Below are positions 11,826-24,054 of a DNA stretch of 64,000 bases, one piece after another. The notes below the pieces were generated by a model that saw only the letters and a list, made by a program, of their open reading frames with translations, was not told the DNA's origin and did not search any database. Made by a program: the position numbers and the translations under genes. Each line of letters opens with the position of its first letter. The first letter of the stretch is position 1. The DNA is taken from positions 608,104,173 through 608,168,172 of the forward strand of contig NC_081408.1 of NCBI RefSeq assembly GCF_030272615.1, in the 5' to 3' direction. Source of the DNA: Cryptomeria japonica. Taxonomy: Eukaryota; Streptophyta; Pinopsida; Cupressales; Cupressaceae.

Positions 11826-12470
11826 GTTAAGTGGAGTGTTAAGGCAAAAACTTACAAGTTAACTGTGACTCCTAGTTTCAGTTCTTAATTTATGGTAGGT
11901 TTATTTCCTAGATAGTAGGGCAGAGAACTTCTATAAATTGAGAAGTTGGATTCATTTGTAAGGGTTCCAAATTGATGATTTTTGGCCCACTTAGAGATTC
12001 TAGAATATTTTGCAGTTTGTTAAGAATTTTGAGTTATTTATGTTATACATGCATGGAGATTAATACAACAAGCAGCTTGTAGATTGTCTGATCTACATCT
12101 ATGTTCTACCAAAATTATTCCGTGTAATCTAGTAACATCTATTATTTGTAGTTAGCAACGTGTTTTGATCTTTTTGTCTATTAATTTATTAATCATATCG
12201 CGCACGTTAGTGGTGTATGAGAATTACTGTGATAGGCCATATTGTTGATGATTTTATTTCCATAGGTTTGTGAAATTGATGATTTTGCAGGTTTGTTGGA
12301 GGTCCATTGTTGAATGCTAACTTGGATGATATTTGATAATTTCTTGGATTGCAAGGAATTAATTGAGTAGTTCATTAAGTTGTTATTGTATTGGATTTAT
12401 TGTTATTTTCTTGTTCCCTTTTACTCTTCGTAGTTTATATTCCAAAGAATCCTAAATCATTAAAATACAA
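11826..12470 (+). repeat. LTR-like segment with promoter and polyadenylation-like signals
   Basis: Sequence from about 11826 (TGTTAAGTGG) contains CTATAAATTGAG, a TATA-like box, at about 11933, and a downstream AT-rich leader. No open frame is present. The arrangement resembles U3-R-U5 of a plant LTR. Neither a matching second copy nor a PBS was found in the window, so the boundaries and the owner (3' LTR of gypsy-1 or something else) are uncertain. Confidence 0.35.
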
Positions 12471-13214
12471 AAAAAAGGGAGTTCAACCATTCACAAATAG
12501 CGAGATTTTGTTTCAACCAGTAGGCCCCCTTAATAGGTACAACCACATCAACCATTGGGCTGCCCATCACCATCGTGACCTGACTATAGAGACCCTGGGG
12601 TAGTGAGTTTTCCCAAATTAATTGCTTTTCAAGAGAGGTGGTGAGTGTTCACATTGGCTACTTGATAGTTGGTGGGTGTGTCGAAACAATCATTAATAGG
12701 TGGACCCCGAAAAAAGGCCTAGTCAGCAAAACCTCTCCATTTGTCATCATCATGCTACTATAATCCTCAAACGCAAAACATGGACCACTGGAGGCAATGC
12801 CAAGATGACACTTGTCCCATACACCACGCACTGCTAGAAAGCTAAGAGGGAAAAATAAGATAGTTAGGCCGAAAACTTGCCCCGCAGATTTTAATCTGAA
12901 CAGGTCCTCTAACAAAATTCAACAAAATTGCAAAAAAAGGATCATAAGTGAGAAATTTCCAAATCCAACTAAGCACCCTTAGAAATAAATATCGAATCTT
13001 CAACTATTTTGAGATCAGATTTCATCCAAAAAAATTAAGGAGTATCGAAATAATGGTCAAAGGTCCAACCATCCAACAAATTCTATCAAAGAAATACCTA
13101 GTTAGGTTCTCAAGTTGTCAAATTAATTTTCTACATTGTGAAACTTGACTCATATCATTTGACACACTTTGTCATAGAAGCAAATCAAACTAAACGTCTA
13201 CTTGACAAGTAAAC
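12471..13214. other. Unassigned sequence before the Tat leader
   Basis: No gene, PBS or LTR end could be recognised. The Tat element's 5' LTR should resemble 39385-40785, but nothing here does, so the Tat 5' end is either lost or further left. A short AAAAAAAAGGGAG tract near 12470 looks like a polypurine tract but has no LTR partner. Confidence 0.4.
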
Positions 13215-15890
13215 TTGAGTATCCAAAAAAAAGTATCCATATCCAACATCAACATCAACATTGATCATTTTTATATGACCACTCCCCATATTTTGAGAAG
13301 AAGTCTTCATCAAAAGACTAAGTTGAAGAAGAGACAACCTAGTTCTAAGGCACTTATCAAGAGGAGTAAATTTCTCTACATCAATTTTCAACTCTTTAAA
13401 TCACATCCCACATTCTTGTTTTATATGCGGTTGTATATCCAAGGAAAAACCAACAAATTTGACAAAGAATCTTTGAGAAGTAGGGCTTACGTTCAGAAAG
13501 AAGCATTCAACCAACATCTTAATAAGAGAGGAAGTATTAATCCCACCTTATTTCCAAATTTTCTCATCACTTACAACGAAGCTTGACCTGAACCACCAAC
13601 TTCACCAAGAACCCCAATAGAAGAAGAATAATTCACTACTATAGAGATATATTGGTGCCCATCATCACTCGATCTCAAAAAAACAAAATGAGGGAATCAA
13701 AACTAGAATCTAGCATGAGTCATAGATTGTCCAATCCTTTTGATGAATATGCAAATATGGGAGAAACAAAGATCACCGAAGAGCTTCTCCAAGAATGTCA
13801 AGAGAATGTGGCTTTCCAAAAAGTCACTAAAAGACTTATAGAAATGGATAAGCAAAAATATCTACCCATGCTAACTAGTAAAGGAGTCAATATTCCTAAG
13901 GATTTTGACACAAAAAAATTAAGGAATATGGATGAGAGAATTTCAAGAACAAGGGCGAGAAACTATGCTTATCAATAACAACTAAGAGAAGAGGAAAAAT
14001 AGGATCAAGAAAACATACTCAACTGAGAACACACCCATGGTCAAGATAACACTCATGAACAAGACCATACCCGCAATCAGGACAATCTTAATGAACAAGG
14101 GGAAACTTCCCATCGAAGTACCAATGCACCCCTAGCTATTCTTACACAACAACTCCAAACACTTCAAACAAAATTTGTCCTTATGCTTTTGATAAGAGAA
14201 TTATGCTTTTGATAAGAGAATGAACATGGTACCTTTTCCCCAAAATTCAGATATACCAAAGTATGACAAATACAATGGTAAGAGTGATCCCCGTGATCAT
14301 GTTCGGGAATTTTGTACTATGAGCTTGGAGTTTTCTCACAACAACACATACTTAATGAGATTATTCCCAAGAAGTTTGGGAGGGAAAACAATGGAGTGGT
14401 TGTCAAAACTCACACCTCCCATCAGATCATTTGATGAGTTGGTAAATAAATTCATAACACAATAATCCTTTAATATCCAACATGTGATCACCACGCTTGA
14501 TGTGTGCAATACAAAGAAAAGGAACAATGAAACATTCATGGTGTTTCTACAATGATGGAGGCATATGGTTGCAAGATATCCATAAGATGTGCCTGAAAAG
14601 GAAAAGATGGAAATCTTCATAGACAATCTTCATAGTGAAATGAGTTATCATCTTAAACTATAATGTATACCATCTTTTTAAAAATTAATAGAGAATGGTA
14701 TCCAAGTAGAGGAATCTTCCATCAAGAAAGGAACCTTGTGTTACAAGCTAGGCTTGTCGTTGCACCAAAAGATTGACTTGTCAATGTCCGATACAACCAC
14801 TAGACTTATAGAATCCACAGGAGGTTGTTAAACCATGTCGTGAATCCCCACGAGGGACACTAGCCCACTGCCAACAATCCCTCTCCCAGTGTAACTCGCT
14901 GCGACCTGCGTGATTCAAACTTGTGACCAAGCTTTGATACCACTTGTTACAAGCTAGGGTTGCCATTGCACCAAAAGATCGACCTGTCAATGTCTGATAC
15001 AACCACTAGACTTATAGAATCCATAGGAGGTTGTTAAACCATGTTGCAAATCCCCACGAGGGACGTTGGCCCACTGCCAACACCTTGAATTTCTTTAAGG
15101 AAGGTGTTAGTTCATCAAACAATAACACCTTTAACAATCAAAACAATAACAACAACTCAGACAAGTCCATATTTTGGACAAGAAACAAAAATGTTGTTAA
15201 TGATGGGGTAATCGATGCCAACAATGTATAGTCTAAACAACCAATGTTGACTTTATTAGGCAACCCACCATCCAATAATGATCAAAGAAGCGTTAATCAA
15301 GGCACTAACACTTATCAATGAAATACCAACCAAGGAGCTTCAACATAAAACAACAACAAAAATCACCAAGGCAACAACAACAACAACCTAGGGAACAACA
15401 CAAACCAAAGAGGCAACACTAATACTTTCCTGTATTGACAAATATACACACCACTAGGAAAACCTTGGGATCAACATTTCAAGAACTATTGGCAAATAAG
15501 ATCATCATATTGCCAACCACAAGAAACTTTGAACCCCAAGTCAAACCACCATGGTGGAATGACTCACATTATTGTGATTGTCATCAAAACAAGGGGCATA
15601 GCACAAATGATTTCATGAGGTTGAAGAACATAGTTCAAGACACGATAGACAAGGGACACTTAATAGTTGATGGTCATAAAACCAATCATTACCATGAAGC
15701 TTTCAAAAATCCTCTTCCCAATTGTGACAAGAGAGGAGAATCAATGTCAAACAACACCAAAAGAGCTCATATCAATCACATATACGAAAACACCATCAAT
15801 CACATATTGGCATATGACAATAAAGTGAATGTCATAAAAATAAAAAACAAACAAGAACACACATCGATAAATGTGACAACAAGAGCATAG
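13215..15890 (+). pseudogene. Tat gag (interrupted by a TRIM)
   Basis: Upstream basic frames (13215-13978) include ITEELLQECQENVAFQKVTK. The Retrotrans_gag domain follows: IPKYDKYNGKSDPRDHVREF, YLMRLFPRSLGGKTMEWLSK and SFDELVNKFIT at 14220-14465, then after a stop NNETFMVFLQ, RYP and EKEKMEIFIDNLHSEM to about 14660. The TRIM occupies 14739-15082. The C-terminal gag zinc-binding part, HYCDCHQNKGHSTNDFMRLK with QDTIDKGHLIV, is at 15435-15890; the last cysteine is replaced by F. A run of N/Q-rich sequence lies at 15100-15430. Gag would form the virus-like particle. Several stops make it nonfunctional. Confidence 0.85.
14739..15082 (-). mobile_element. Complete TRIM (344 bp) inserted in Tat gag
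   Basis: Two 138-bp direct repeats (14739-14876 and 14945-15082) begin TGTTACAAGC and end GCCAACA on the plus strand and flank a 68-bp internal region. On the minus strand the internal part starts right after one LTR with TGGTATCAAAGC (14931-14942), an iMet-type PBS with one mismatch. It ends with the purine tract TGGGAGAGGGAT next to the other LTR, which then begins TGTTGGCAG. Flanking bases are CCTTG at 14734-14738 and CCTTG at 15083-15087, a perfect 5-bp target duplication. There is no coding capacity: this is a terminal-repeat retrotransposon in miniature, mobilised in trans. Confidence 0.93.
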
Positions 15891-16094
15891 AAATATGCCT
15901 TGAAGGGGAACACATCAACATCAACAAATCTCCCCAAGACTCAATACAACTTAGTCGACCAACTACAGAGAAAACCCACTCAGATATCTATACTTGAGTT
16001 GCTCAAACTTTCACCAAAACACACGGATTTCTTGGAGTAGTCTCCTGTCGAAACAACCATTCCAAATGATCTGGATATTGATCGATTCTGAGCC

Positions 16095-16511
16095 ATGGTG
16101 GCTCATATGACAATGCCACACAACATATCTTTTTTTGACCATGATGATTTCTCTTTGAATCATTTGCATAACACCTCACTACATATCGAGGTCTTAGTCT
16201 ATAAACATCAAGTAAAAAGAGTATTAATAGATGGAGGAGTTGGTCTCAATATATGTACTCTAAAGCTTATCCATGCATTGGGATTCTCTGAGCAGACTAT
16301 TGATCCCAAAAATAAAATCATCATCAAAGCCTATGATGATGAAGAAAGATCATTTGAAGGAACTATGATACTACCCATTCAGGTAGGTCCTATACAAAGA
16401 GACACAATGTGCCAAGTCTTGGACATAGAATTGACATACAATATACTATTGGGTCATCCCTAGATCCATGAAATGCAAGCTATACCTTCCATGAACCATC
16501 AATATATGAAG
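16095..16511 (+). pseudogene. Tat aspartic protease
   Basis: The frame contains LHIEVLVYKHQVKRVLIDGG, then GLNICTLKLIHALGF, and ends with LTYNILLGHP followed by a stop and WIHEMQAIPS. This is the retropepsin-like layout: the active-site D is in LIDGG, and the C-terminal ILLG motif precedes the tryptophan. DGG instead of DSG/DTG is common in Tat proteases. It would process the polyprotein. The domain is nearly free of stops, in contrast to the gag upstream. Confidence 0.82.
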
Positions 16512-18090
16512 CTTCCCTACAATGGGTAGGAAATTTCAATATCTGTAGATACCAACCCTTTTCAATACTACAATGCTATGGGGTTAGCTCAAAATAGCCT
16601 GGTTCCACACAACAGGGAGGCCCAAGCTTCCTCATCATCCAACCATCAAGAAGAACTGAAGTTCCTATCCATGAACTTCAAGCAAAAGATGAAAATAGAG
16701 GACCAAGGCATGGGGGAATACTTTTTTGAACCCTTGTGTCTATCTAAGTTGCCAATTTCACCAAAGTATAATGGACAACCTTCTACATCAGGAAGAACAA
16801 CCCATCACAAATTTTAATGGTAAATTTATCCAAATAGGTACACTGGCTGAAGAATCAGAAGATAAAGACATCCTTAGTTGGCTATACAAGGATGAGGAAG
16901 AAATCAGAGTTGCTATCCTAGAAGTAGTTGTACCAGCAGAACAATATGGCAATGGGTTCCAGATCAAGTAATGAATGGGATACAAAGGAAAAGGACCTAT
17001 TGGCAAGAACCAAGAAGGCATCATAGAACCCATACAACCCCATTCACAATTTGCAAAAGACAAAATAGGACTTGGGTATAGCCAACATATTCCTCCTGTG
17101 CAAAAAGAAAAATCACCAGCAAAAACCTCAATGGAAATAAAAGAAAAAACATAGCGAAGAATCATGGCAAGAAGCACTGAACCAAGAAGCAAAAAAGACA
17201 AGGAAGGAGAAAAAAATGAAGAAAATGAGAAAAAACAAGAAGAACTCACTATTCAAAGGGAGGAAGCTTCTTATAAGAAAATACATCGGGTACAAGAACC
17301 TGATCAAACCAAGGTTTAGCCACAACCTAAGGAAGTTTCTACTCAAAGAAAGGAAATGGTGTATGAAAAAATTCAAAGAGTACAAGCAAGAACTGATCCC
17401 TAATAAAAACAAGCTACTAAACTTGTGTCATTTATTAGTGATCTTTTCTCACCATACAACATACCTGTCAGATTTAGTGAGGTAACCTAGGATAGTGATT
17501 CTAAAACTGATTTCAATGAGTATGAGTGGGATAGTTGTTCTTATGTTACTGAAGATATTGAGGTGGATACAATCCATGCATACACACCCATTTCTCATGA
17601 GGGATAAGGCTCAAGGTCTTGACCATTTGAATTCGGACCACAACATATCTATGAGGCTAGTGAGAACGAGCAGTGACAATACGAACAAGGCAATGTTGAG
17701 AAAAGTACCATTGAAGACCTCAAGAATATCATAGACCTCACTAATATCCCAAAAAACTATGATGATGTATCCATCATGACACTTACCACACCTGATCTTA
17801 ACCTACCAAATGACTCCTTACACCTCATATATCTTGATCTCATAAACTAGGAAGAACCCAAACATCATGATATATCAATATTCCCAAATGATAAATTAGT
17901 TGTCCAATAATTGTGCCCAGTCAACCCAAAAACATGCTCCACCAGTGAACCGCATAATGATATATGCAATCAGGGGAGTGCCAAGTCTCTCAGTTACAAA
18001 AATGAAAGAAAAAATGGATCTAATGGTGAAAACCATTTAATGGCAGTGTTAGATCACAAAAACAAAAAACAAAAAATAAAGGACATATAT
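16512..18090 (+). other. Tat spacer between protease and RT, decayed
   Basis: This region holds charged, low-complexity plus-strand frames with many shifts: lysine/glutamate-rich at 17150-17420, and DEYEWDS-like segments around 17500-17600. They resemble the variable linker that precedes RT in Tat elements. No recognised domain and no RNA gene was seen. Confidence 0.55.
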
Positions 18091-18099
18091 GAAGGTGAA

Positions 18100-19575
18100 A
18101 ACCTTTTTGAGGCACCTAGAGATGGGAGACTTGACACTCTTCCTAAACATTACCAGGACAGGTCACCAATCTTGATTGAGCCAACTCAATCATTAAATAT
18201 CAGCACTGAAGCAATAGTCAAAACCATACATCTGGTAGAATCACTCATAGAAAAAGAACAACTAGATTTTATCAAATTCTTCAAGAAGCAAATCAATTTT
18301 GCTTGGTCTTATGCTAACATGCCAGGAGTAGATCCAAATCTAATCATGCATCACTTGTCCATTTCTCCTAGAGCTAAACCTGTCAATCAAAAAGTAAGAA
18401 AGATGAATCCACATGGATCTCAAACATTGTACCAGTTTCTAAACCAAATAAAAGCATAAGGATTTGTATAGACTTTAGAGACCTCAATAAGCCATGTCCA
18501 AAGGATGACTTTCCTTTTCCAAGCATTGACACCATTGTTGATCTCACAATAGGACACATAATTCTTTCTCTCATGGAAGGCTTCTCTGGCTATAACCAAA
18601 TTAGGATAGCTCTAGAGGATCAAGATAAAACTTATTTCACATGTCCATGGGGAGCATATTGTTGGAACGTCATGCATTTTGGCTTGAAAAATGTTGGTGC
18701 AACTTATCAAAGAGCCATGAAAATAATCTTCCATGACATGATGCATACTTTCATGGAGGATTATGTAGATGATTTGCTAGCTAAATCATTCACAAGAGTT
18801 GAACACCTCGACATCCTCGATAAAATATTTCAATGATTAGAGAAATTCAATGTCAGATTAAACCCCAAGAAGTGTGTCTTTGGGGTCACATCTAACAAAT
18901 TGTTGGGATACATTGTATCCAAAAAAGACATCAAAGTAGATCTAGCAAAGGTTCAGGCTATCATGGAGATGCTACCACCTAAAAACATTAGCCGGTTACG
19001 ATCACTGCAGGGCAGGCTACAATCCATCAAACAATTTATTGCTTAGTTAGCAGATAAATGTCTTTCATTCAATCATCTACTTCATAAGAATATACCTTTC
19101 ATATGGGAAGACATATGTGCAAAATCATTCCACCAGCTCAAACAATATATGATGAATCCACCAGTTTTGGTACGACCGATATTAGGAAAGCCACTCATCC
19201 TCTATATATCAACAACAAAGGTATCATGGGGCACTGCAAGCACAAGAAGATCCAGTGGGAAAAGAAAGGACTATCTATTACATCAGCAAGACTTTGAATG
19301 GATATGAACTCAATTATACATTCATCAAAAAGGCTTGCTTAGTAGTGGTGTTTGCTTCTAAAAAATTTTGCCACTATATGTTAGGCCACACAATTAAGTT
19401 GGTAGCAAAGATCTATCCTCTCAAGTATCTACTTAGAAAAGCTTCTCTCAAAGGAAGATTAGCTAAATGGGTCATGATCCTAAGTGAGTTTGACATTCAA
19501 TAAATAAAATGATGGGCTATCAAAGGACAATCAATTGCAAATCAACTGGCAGAAGCACCACTGCTAGACCAACAC
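18100..19575 (+). pseudogene. Tat reverse transcriptase and RNase H
   Basis: The linker and RT start at 18110 (LFEAPRDGRLDTLPKHYQDR), followed by NFAWSYANMPGVDPNLIMHH. Near 18410 an internal deletion joins KVRKMNPH to sequence that in another frame reads WISNIVPVSKPNKSIRICI, so the finger region between NP and WISN is missing. RT continues with FRDLNKPCPKDDFPFPSIDT, LMEGFSGYNQI, CPWGAYCWNVMHFGLKNVGA and the catalytic YVDDLLAKS. A stop at about 18836 precedes RLNPKKCVFGVTSNKLLGYI. RNase H follows (LYISTTKVSWGT, YISKTLNGYELNYTFIKKAC). The YVDD box is intact, but the copy is dead through the deletion and stops. Confidence 0.88.
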
Positions 19576-19584
19576 CCACTATAG

Positions 19585-20196
19585 GTGGAATTTCCAAATA
19601 TGGATGTGCTCACTATCACACCCAAGCAATGGACCATATACTTTGATGGATCCTATACACATCATACATCAGGTGTCGACATCCTATTCATCACTCCAAA
19701 AGGGCACACAATTCTAAGATCTTATAGACCAATGTTTACATGCACCAACAACATTGCTGAATACGAAGCCCTAGTAACAAGAATCAAAGTAGTTGTCGAA
19801 TGGAGAATCACATAATTAAAAGTCTATGGGGATTATCAATTATTTATCAATCAGATCAATGATGACTATTAGACAAAAGATGATAAGCTAATGCCTTACA
19901 AGAGAATGGTGGATGATTTCAAAAATTACTTTGTGCACAACACCTTTGAGAAGATTCCAAGATTGGAAAACAAAGTTGCTGATGTAATGGCCATTATCAC
20001 CTCACTTCTACAAATTCCAAATAAACAAAATCATTACAAATTCCTAGTAGAGAAATTGTTTTTCCCAGCCTATGACAATTCCATATCCCAAGTCATATGT
20101 GCCCTAAGCGGTTCGGATTCCCCTCTATATGAGAAGATATATGACTATCTCAAAAACAACACTCTCCCACCTAACCTATCTCACAATGAAAAATGA
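19585..20196 (+). pseudogene. Tat second RNase H (aRNH type)
   Basis: The domain begins with QWTIYFDGSYTHHTSGVDIL (first catalytic D in FDGS), then TNNIAEYEALVTRIKV (E in AEYEA), a stop at about 19815, LKVYGDYQLFINQI (second D) and LENKVADVMA (last D region). All four catalytic positions of the archaeal-type RNase H fold can be assigned. Such a domain between RNase H and integrase defines the Tat group of plant gypsy elements. Only two or three stops break it. Confidence 0.88.
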
Positions 20197-21380
20197 AGAT
20201 TTATTTGACAAGCCGCCCGCTATACCTTAACCGTTGACACACTTTACTGTCATAGTATAGATGGTACTCTTCTTTGATGCCTCGATCGTAACGAATCTAA
20301 CTCTGCCTTACAAGAGCTTCATGAAGGTATTTTTGGTACACATTCAACTAGTCCTACTCTTGCCAAGAAACTTCTGAGAATGGGATATTACTGGCCGACA
20401 ATGGAAAGAGAGCCCCATCAATTTGCTAGGAGGTGTCCTAAATGCCAAATTCATGGTAACCTCATACATGCACCAACATAGGAGCTACAACCATTCACCA
20501 CATCTTGGCCATTCTACATCAATGGGGACTTGATCTAGTGGGAAAGATTCATCCTTCCTCTTCAAACAGACATAAGTTCATTATCACCACCAAGGAGTAA
20601 TTCACTAAGTGGATCGAAGCAGTCCCAACGACCACCGTGACTAGAAAGTAGATCTCATCATTCATCCTCAACTATCTCATTTGCAGATATGGCATTCCCA
20701 GTTCCATCTTCATAGATAATGGACATTCTTTCAAGAATCAAGACGTGCGAGAGCTATGTGAACGATTCAAAATCCAACATTGCTTTTCCACATTGTACTA
20801 TCCACAAGGAAATGGCCAAGTAAAAGCATCAAACAAAACAATCTTGAAAATCCTCAAGAATATAGTTAATGATGCTGGCAAGGATTGGCATGTACAACTT
20901 AATTTGGCACTTTTGGCCTACACAATGAGTATCCACACACCCACAAGGGCTAAACCATATTAATTGGTGTATGGTTCAGAAGCAATTCTTCCTCTTGAGG
21001 TAGAAATCCCATGTCTCTCAGTATCTTTGAAGGGTCTCATTCTAGATGAGGAATATCGAATGAAGAGGTTGCAAGAACTAGAGCTTCTTGATGAAAAATG
21101 ACGATGTGCCCATGACCATCTCAAGGCATATCAGCAACAAATGTGCAGAAGATATAATCACAAAATCATCCCAAGGGCTTTCAAATTTGGTGATCTATTT
21201 CTAAAGGAAAATCCTAGAAATTAGCAAGATCAAGAAAAGAAGGGAAAATTTGAGCCCAACTAGTTGGGACCATTTGTTATCATATCATCCTATGGATCAG
21301 GAGCATATCAGTTGTCAAATTGAAAAGGGGATGTGCTTGATGAACCAACCAACAATATCCATCTAAAGAATTTCTACACT
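20197..21380 (+). pseudogene. Tat integrase
   Basis: Zinc-domain remnants include LQELHEGIFGTH, KLLRMGYYWPTME and RRCPKCQIHG at 20300-20460 (HHCC pattern). The core follows at about 20500-20720 with decayed first and second acidic sites (IIDNGHSF near 20715). The segment at 20745-20963 reads RELCERFKIQHCFSTLYYPQ and GNGQVKASNKTILKILKNIV; the catalytic E of QVEA/S appears as QVKA, a lost key residue. A stop at 20963 precedes LVYGSEAILPLEVEIPCLS and the C-terminal region ending NNIHLKNFYT at about 21380. The copy cannot be catalytically competent. Confidence 0.86.
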
Positions 21381-22889
21381 TGAGTCGTCCAATGCATGGA
21401 TCAAGCAAAAAAGAAAAAAAAGTATAAAAAATCATCGCTATCGTGAAAACCTAGCAAAACAGGCACCTTGTGACACAAAAAAAATTTTAAAAAAAGAAAA
21501 ATACAAAAAAAAATGAAAAACAAATCAAAAAGTGCAACAAAAACAAGTGGTGAAAACTTGGCAACAGATGCTATTTGTGAGAGAACAACTCCTCTATCTA
21601 TTGACACTTGCATCATATCTTTACTCCATCTAATCTCATCTGATAGCCATTGCAGAACACTTATACATGCAACATTATCCAGGACATACTTAGCATAGTC
21701 ACTATCCTTGTTTATCTAAATAGTTATCCATATCATATCCGACCATGGCTTGGTGATCAATGTACATATCCATATTGATGAGTGTCCATAACTAGGGGAA
21801 ACATTCAACTCACTTTAACATTCAGAAAACAAACAAGGATCACAACATACTAAGGAAACCACTGTCAAAACTGCTCATTAGACTAGAACACATAATCATT
21901 ATCCAACTACAACTTCAACACACAGACGATGGATGATTTATTTTGAATTGTGATTTGTTTACATTTGGCATAAAGTTTTGACTATTTGAATCTTGATTTC
22001 TGAATCATTAGATCTCCTGAGCTACTCAAATATGCACTGAGCTAGAGAAGTAATGAAGGATTCTGATATTTTTCTTTGGTTTTCTGTTTGTGAGGAAATC
22101 ATTCATATGGTGCAAAATTTTCTCGAGACGTGATTGGAAACACATCATTGAAGACATTTTCCCTTTTTCACATATAAATGGTTAACTCTTGTCTTTTTAA
22201 TGCAAGCAACACTCAGGTCGTCTTGGTTCAATTATACCTCGACACTTGTATCATCTTGCAATATAAAAAATACATGTAAGTTATACTCAGGTCATTATGG
22301 TTCAATAATACCATGTTGCTTGTATTAACTTTCAACATATCAAAATCTCAATGATGACAAAAAGAGCACAAACAAGTAAATAACAAGAATGACAACCACA
22401 TAATTAAAGTAATCATGTAGTTGCATATCATCTTAAAACTTGCATTAAGTTGCATATCATCTTAAACTTGCATTAAGTTGCATCTCATTTTCAAGATACA
22501 TCTCATATCATTATCATTGTCATTGGCATCTCATTTTCAAGATACATCCCATATCATTATCATTATCATTTATATCTCATTTTCAAGATACATCTCACAA
22601 TCATAAAGATAACATCACATCTCACGAATAATGCATTCACATCATCATATAATAAATCAACATCAAGATATCAAGAGCATCATTATTATCTAAGTATCTA
22701 ATCATCCCCATAGTATCATCATATCAAATAAAGCACATCATAAATCAATCATCATAAAAACCACATCACATGTGGATTAGAGAAAATCAATGCCATATAT
22801 CATATATATCTCGCAAAACTGTCAAAATGTACAATGGGTATCATGTCTATCAGTATAACAAAGTGATCAATACAACATGACATATCTCT
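21381..22889 (+). other. Tat 3' noncoding region with AT-rich short repeats
   Basis: After integrase the sequence is A-rich (21405-21540) and contains GTGGTGAAAACTTGGCAACA, a type of phrase I associate with the noncoding part after integrase in Tat elements (from memory). At 22420-22620 there are direct repeats, CATTAAGTTGCATATCATCT (two copies) and TCTCATTTTCAAGATACATC (three copies), and CATCATAT-type repeats continue to about 22790. No ORF or RNA gene was recognised. Confidence 0.6.
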
Positions 22890-24054
22890 CAGGTATGACT
22901 ATCTCCTAAAGGTCTAGCAGTAGATGTCCCAATTCCTAGATCTCCACCAAATGGATCATGTCGTGCTGACCCATAACACCTCTTCTCTCCATCCTTGTAT
23001 GACTACGTCTAGATCGAGTGGATGCCACTACAACATAGCTAGGAGCTCTATGATCTCGAGGGACCACATCCTCATAAAAATGCCTATAATACTTGACCTC
23101 TTGGCAAACTAGTGTATCTCCCTTAGTGTGTCCTAGAGTGGAGCACCTGTGGTGGCTCTCTCTAACATGTTAGCAAGGGCTTCTGCTGGGTCCTAGCACT
23201 CTACTGATGTATCGCTCTCTACCTGTAGCTACATAATCTATCACTGTTGTGCTAGCACCTGTGCCTACAGCTCTTGCACCAAGACGTGTAGTGCCCTAAT
23301 CTGAGCATCTTGCTAGCAGGTTGGAACCTTGATCTGAACAAGTACCTATGTCGAGGTCCTAGCTGCACCTGTCCCTGTTAGAGGTGATGGTGGAGGTAGA
23401 ACATCAAATTTCCTCCTTTGGGCAAGTCCCCTATCATCCTCCATCCCTCCCACAATAGCTAACACTGAACCTATCCTCACACCCCCACTCGCACCAAGCA
23501 TAAGACCACCTCTACCACCTCCACCTCTACCACCTCCACCACAACCATCCCCACCTCTACCATCTCTACCTCTACTATCCCCACCTCCACCACCAAATCC
23601 ATCATCCCCACCTCCACCACTCCCTCCACCTCCATCTCCTCCCTCCTCTCCCTCATCCTCCTCTCTCCATTTGGGACCCCCTCACCTATGTGGCCACTCC
23701 TCCCTATCATCATCAAAATCTAGCAACAACTCTGCTAGATCAGATATATGTGCCACTGCATGTGCCATGAAGTAAACTAAGAACTCCTTTGTCATCCCAG
23801 CATCCATTACCCTAGCCTTGTAATCCCAGATTTGTCCTACCAGGGTCATACACTCATCCATGACTTGTCCACTATCTATGGTAGGCCCCCACTCTTACAC
23901 ATAATGTCGTCGATGAGCATACAAATAGGCTCCCTATGGTATCCCTTATTGTCTACCATACTGTTGACGAACGCAACATTGCAAAAATTCCTCAATGATA
24001 AATGTGTCCTCCCAATCAGGTACCTAGACATATATACATAGGGCATCTCTAGCC
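22890..24054 (-). pseudogene. PMD gene, C-terminal half (antisense to Tat pol)
   Basis: Read on the minus strand from 24054 down, sequence continues the PMD fold that breaks off at 36735: EMPYVYMSRYLIGRTHLSLR and NFCNVAFVNSMVDNKGYH, then in shifted frames YKARVMDAGMTKEFLVYFMA and LLLDFDDDREEWPHR. A glycine-rich or GGVVEV-type repeat tract follows (23477-23716, depending on frame; CCTCCACC on the plus strand), then AQRRKFDVLPPPSP and a helical tail near 23300-23250. The PMD is a transposon-associated domain of unknown biochemical role found in plant mobile elements and host genes. The two halves share the 5-bp duplication TAGCC. Confidence 0.72.

Noticed and set aside
12391-12603. Small plus ORF near the LTR-like segment
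   Set aside because: Low-complexity hydrophobic start and no family resemblance; chance frame.
14781-15002. 73-codon minus ORF in Tat gag
   Set aside because: It lies wholly within the TRIM LTR and internal sequence; the same spurious frame recurs in the TRIM array at 62183-62606.
14739-15082. Cassandra-type TRIM with 5S rRNA
   Set aside because: No 5S rRNA-like sequence is present in the LTRs.
23477-23716. 79-codon Met/Val/Glu/Gly-rich minus ORF as a separate gene
   Set aside because: It is one frame of the purine-rich low-complexity tail of the PMD gene; the neighbouring frame reads as a glycine-rich tract and is the more likely original.
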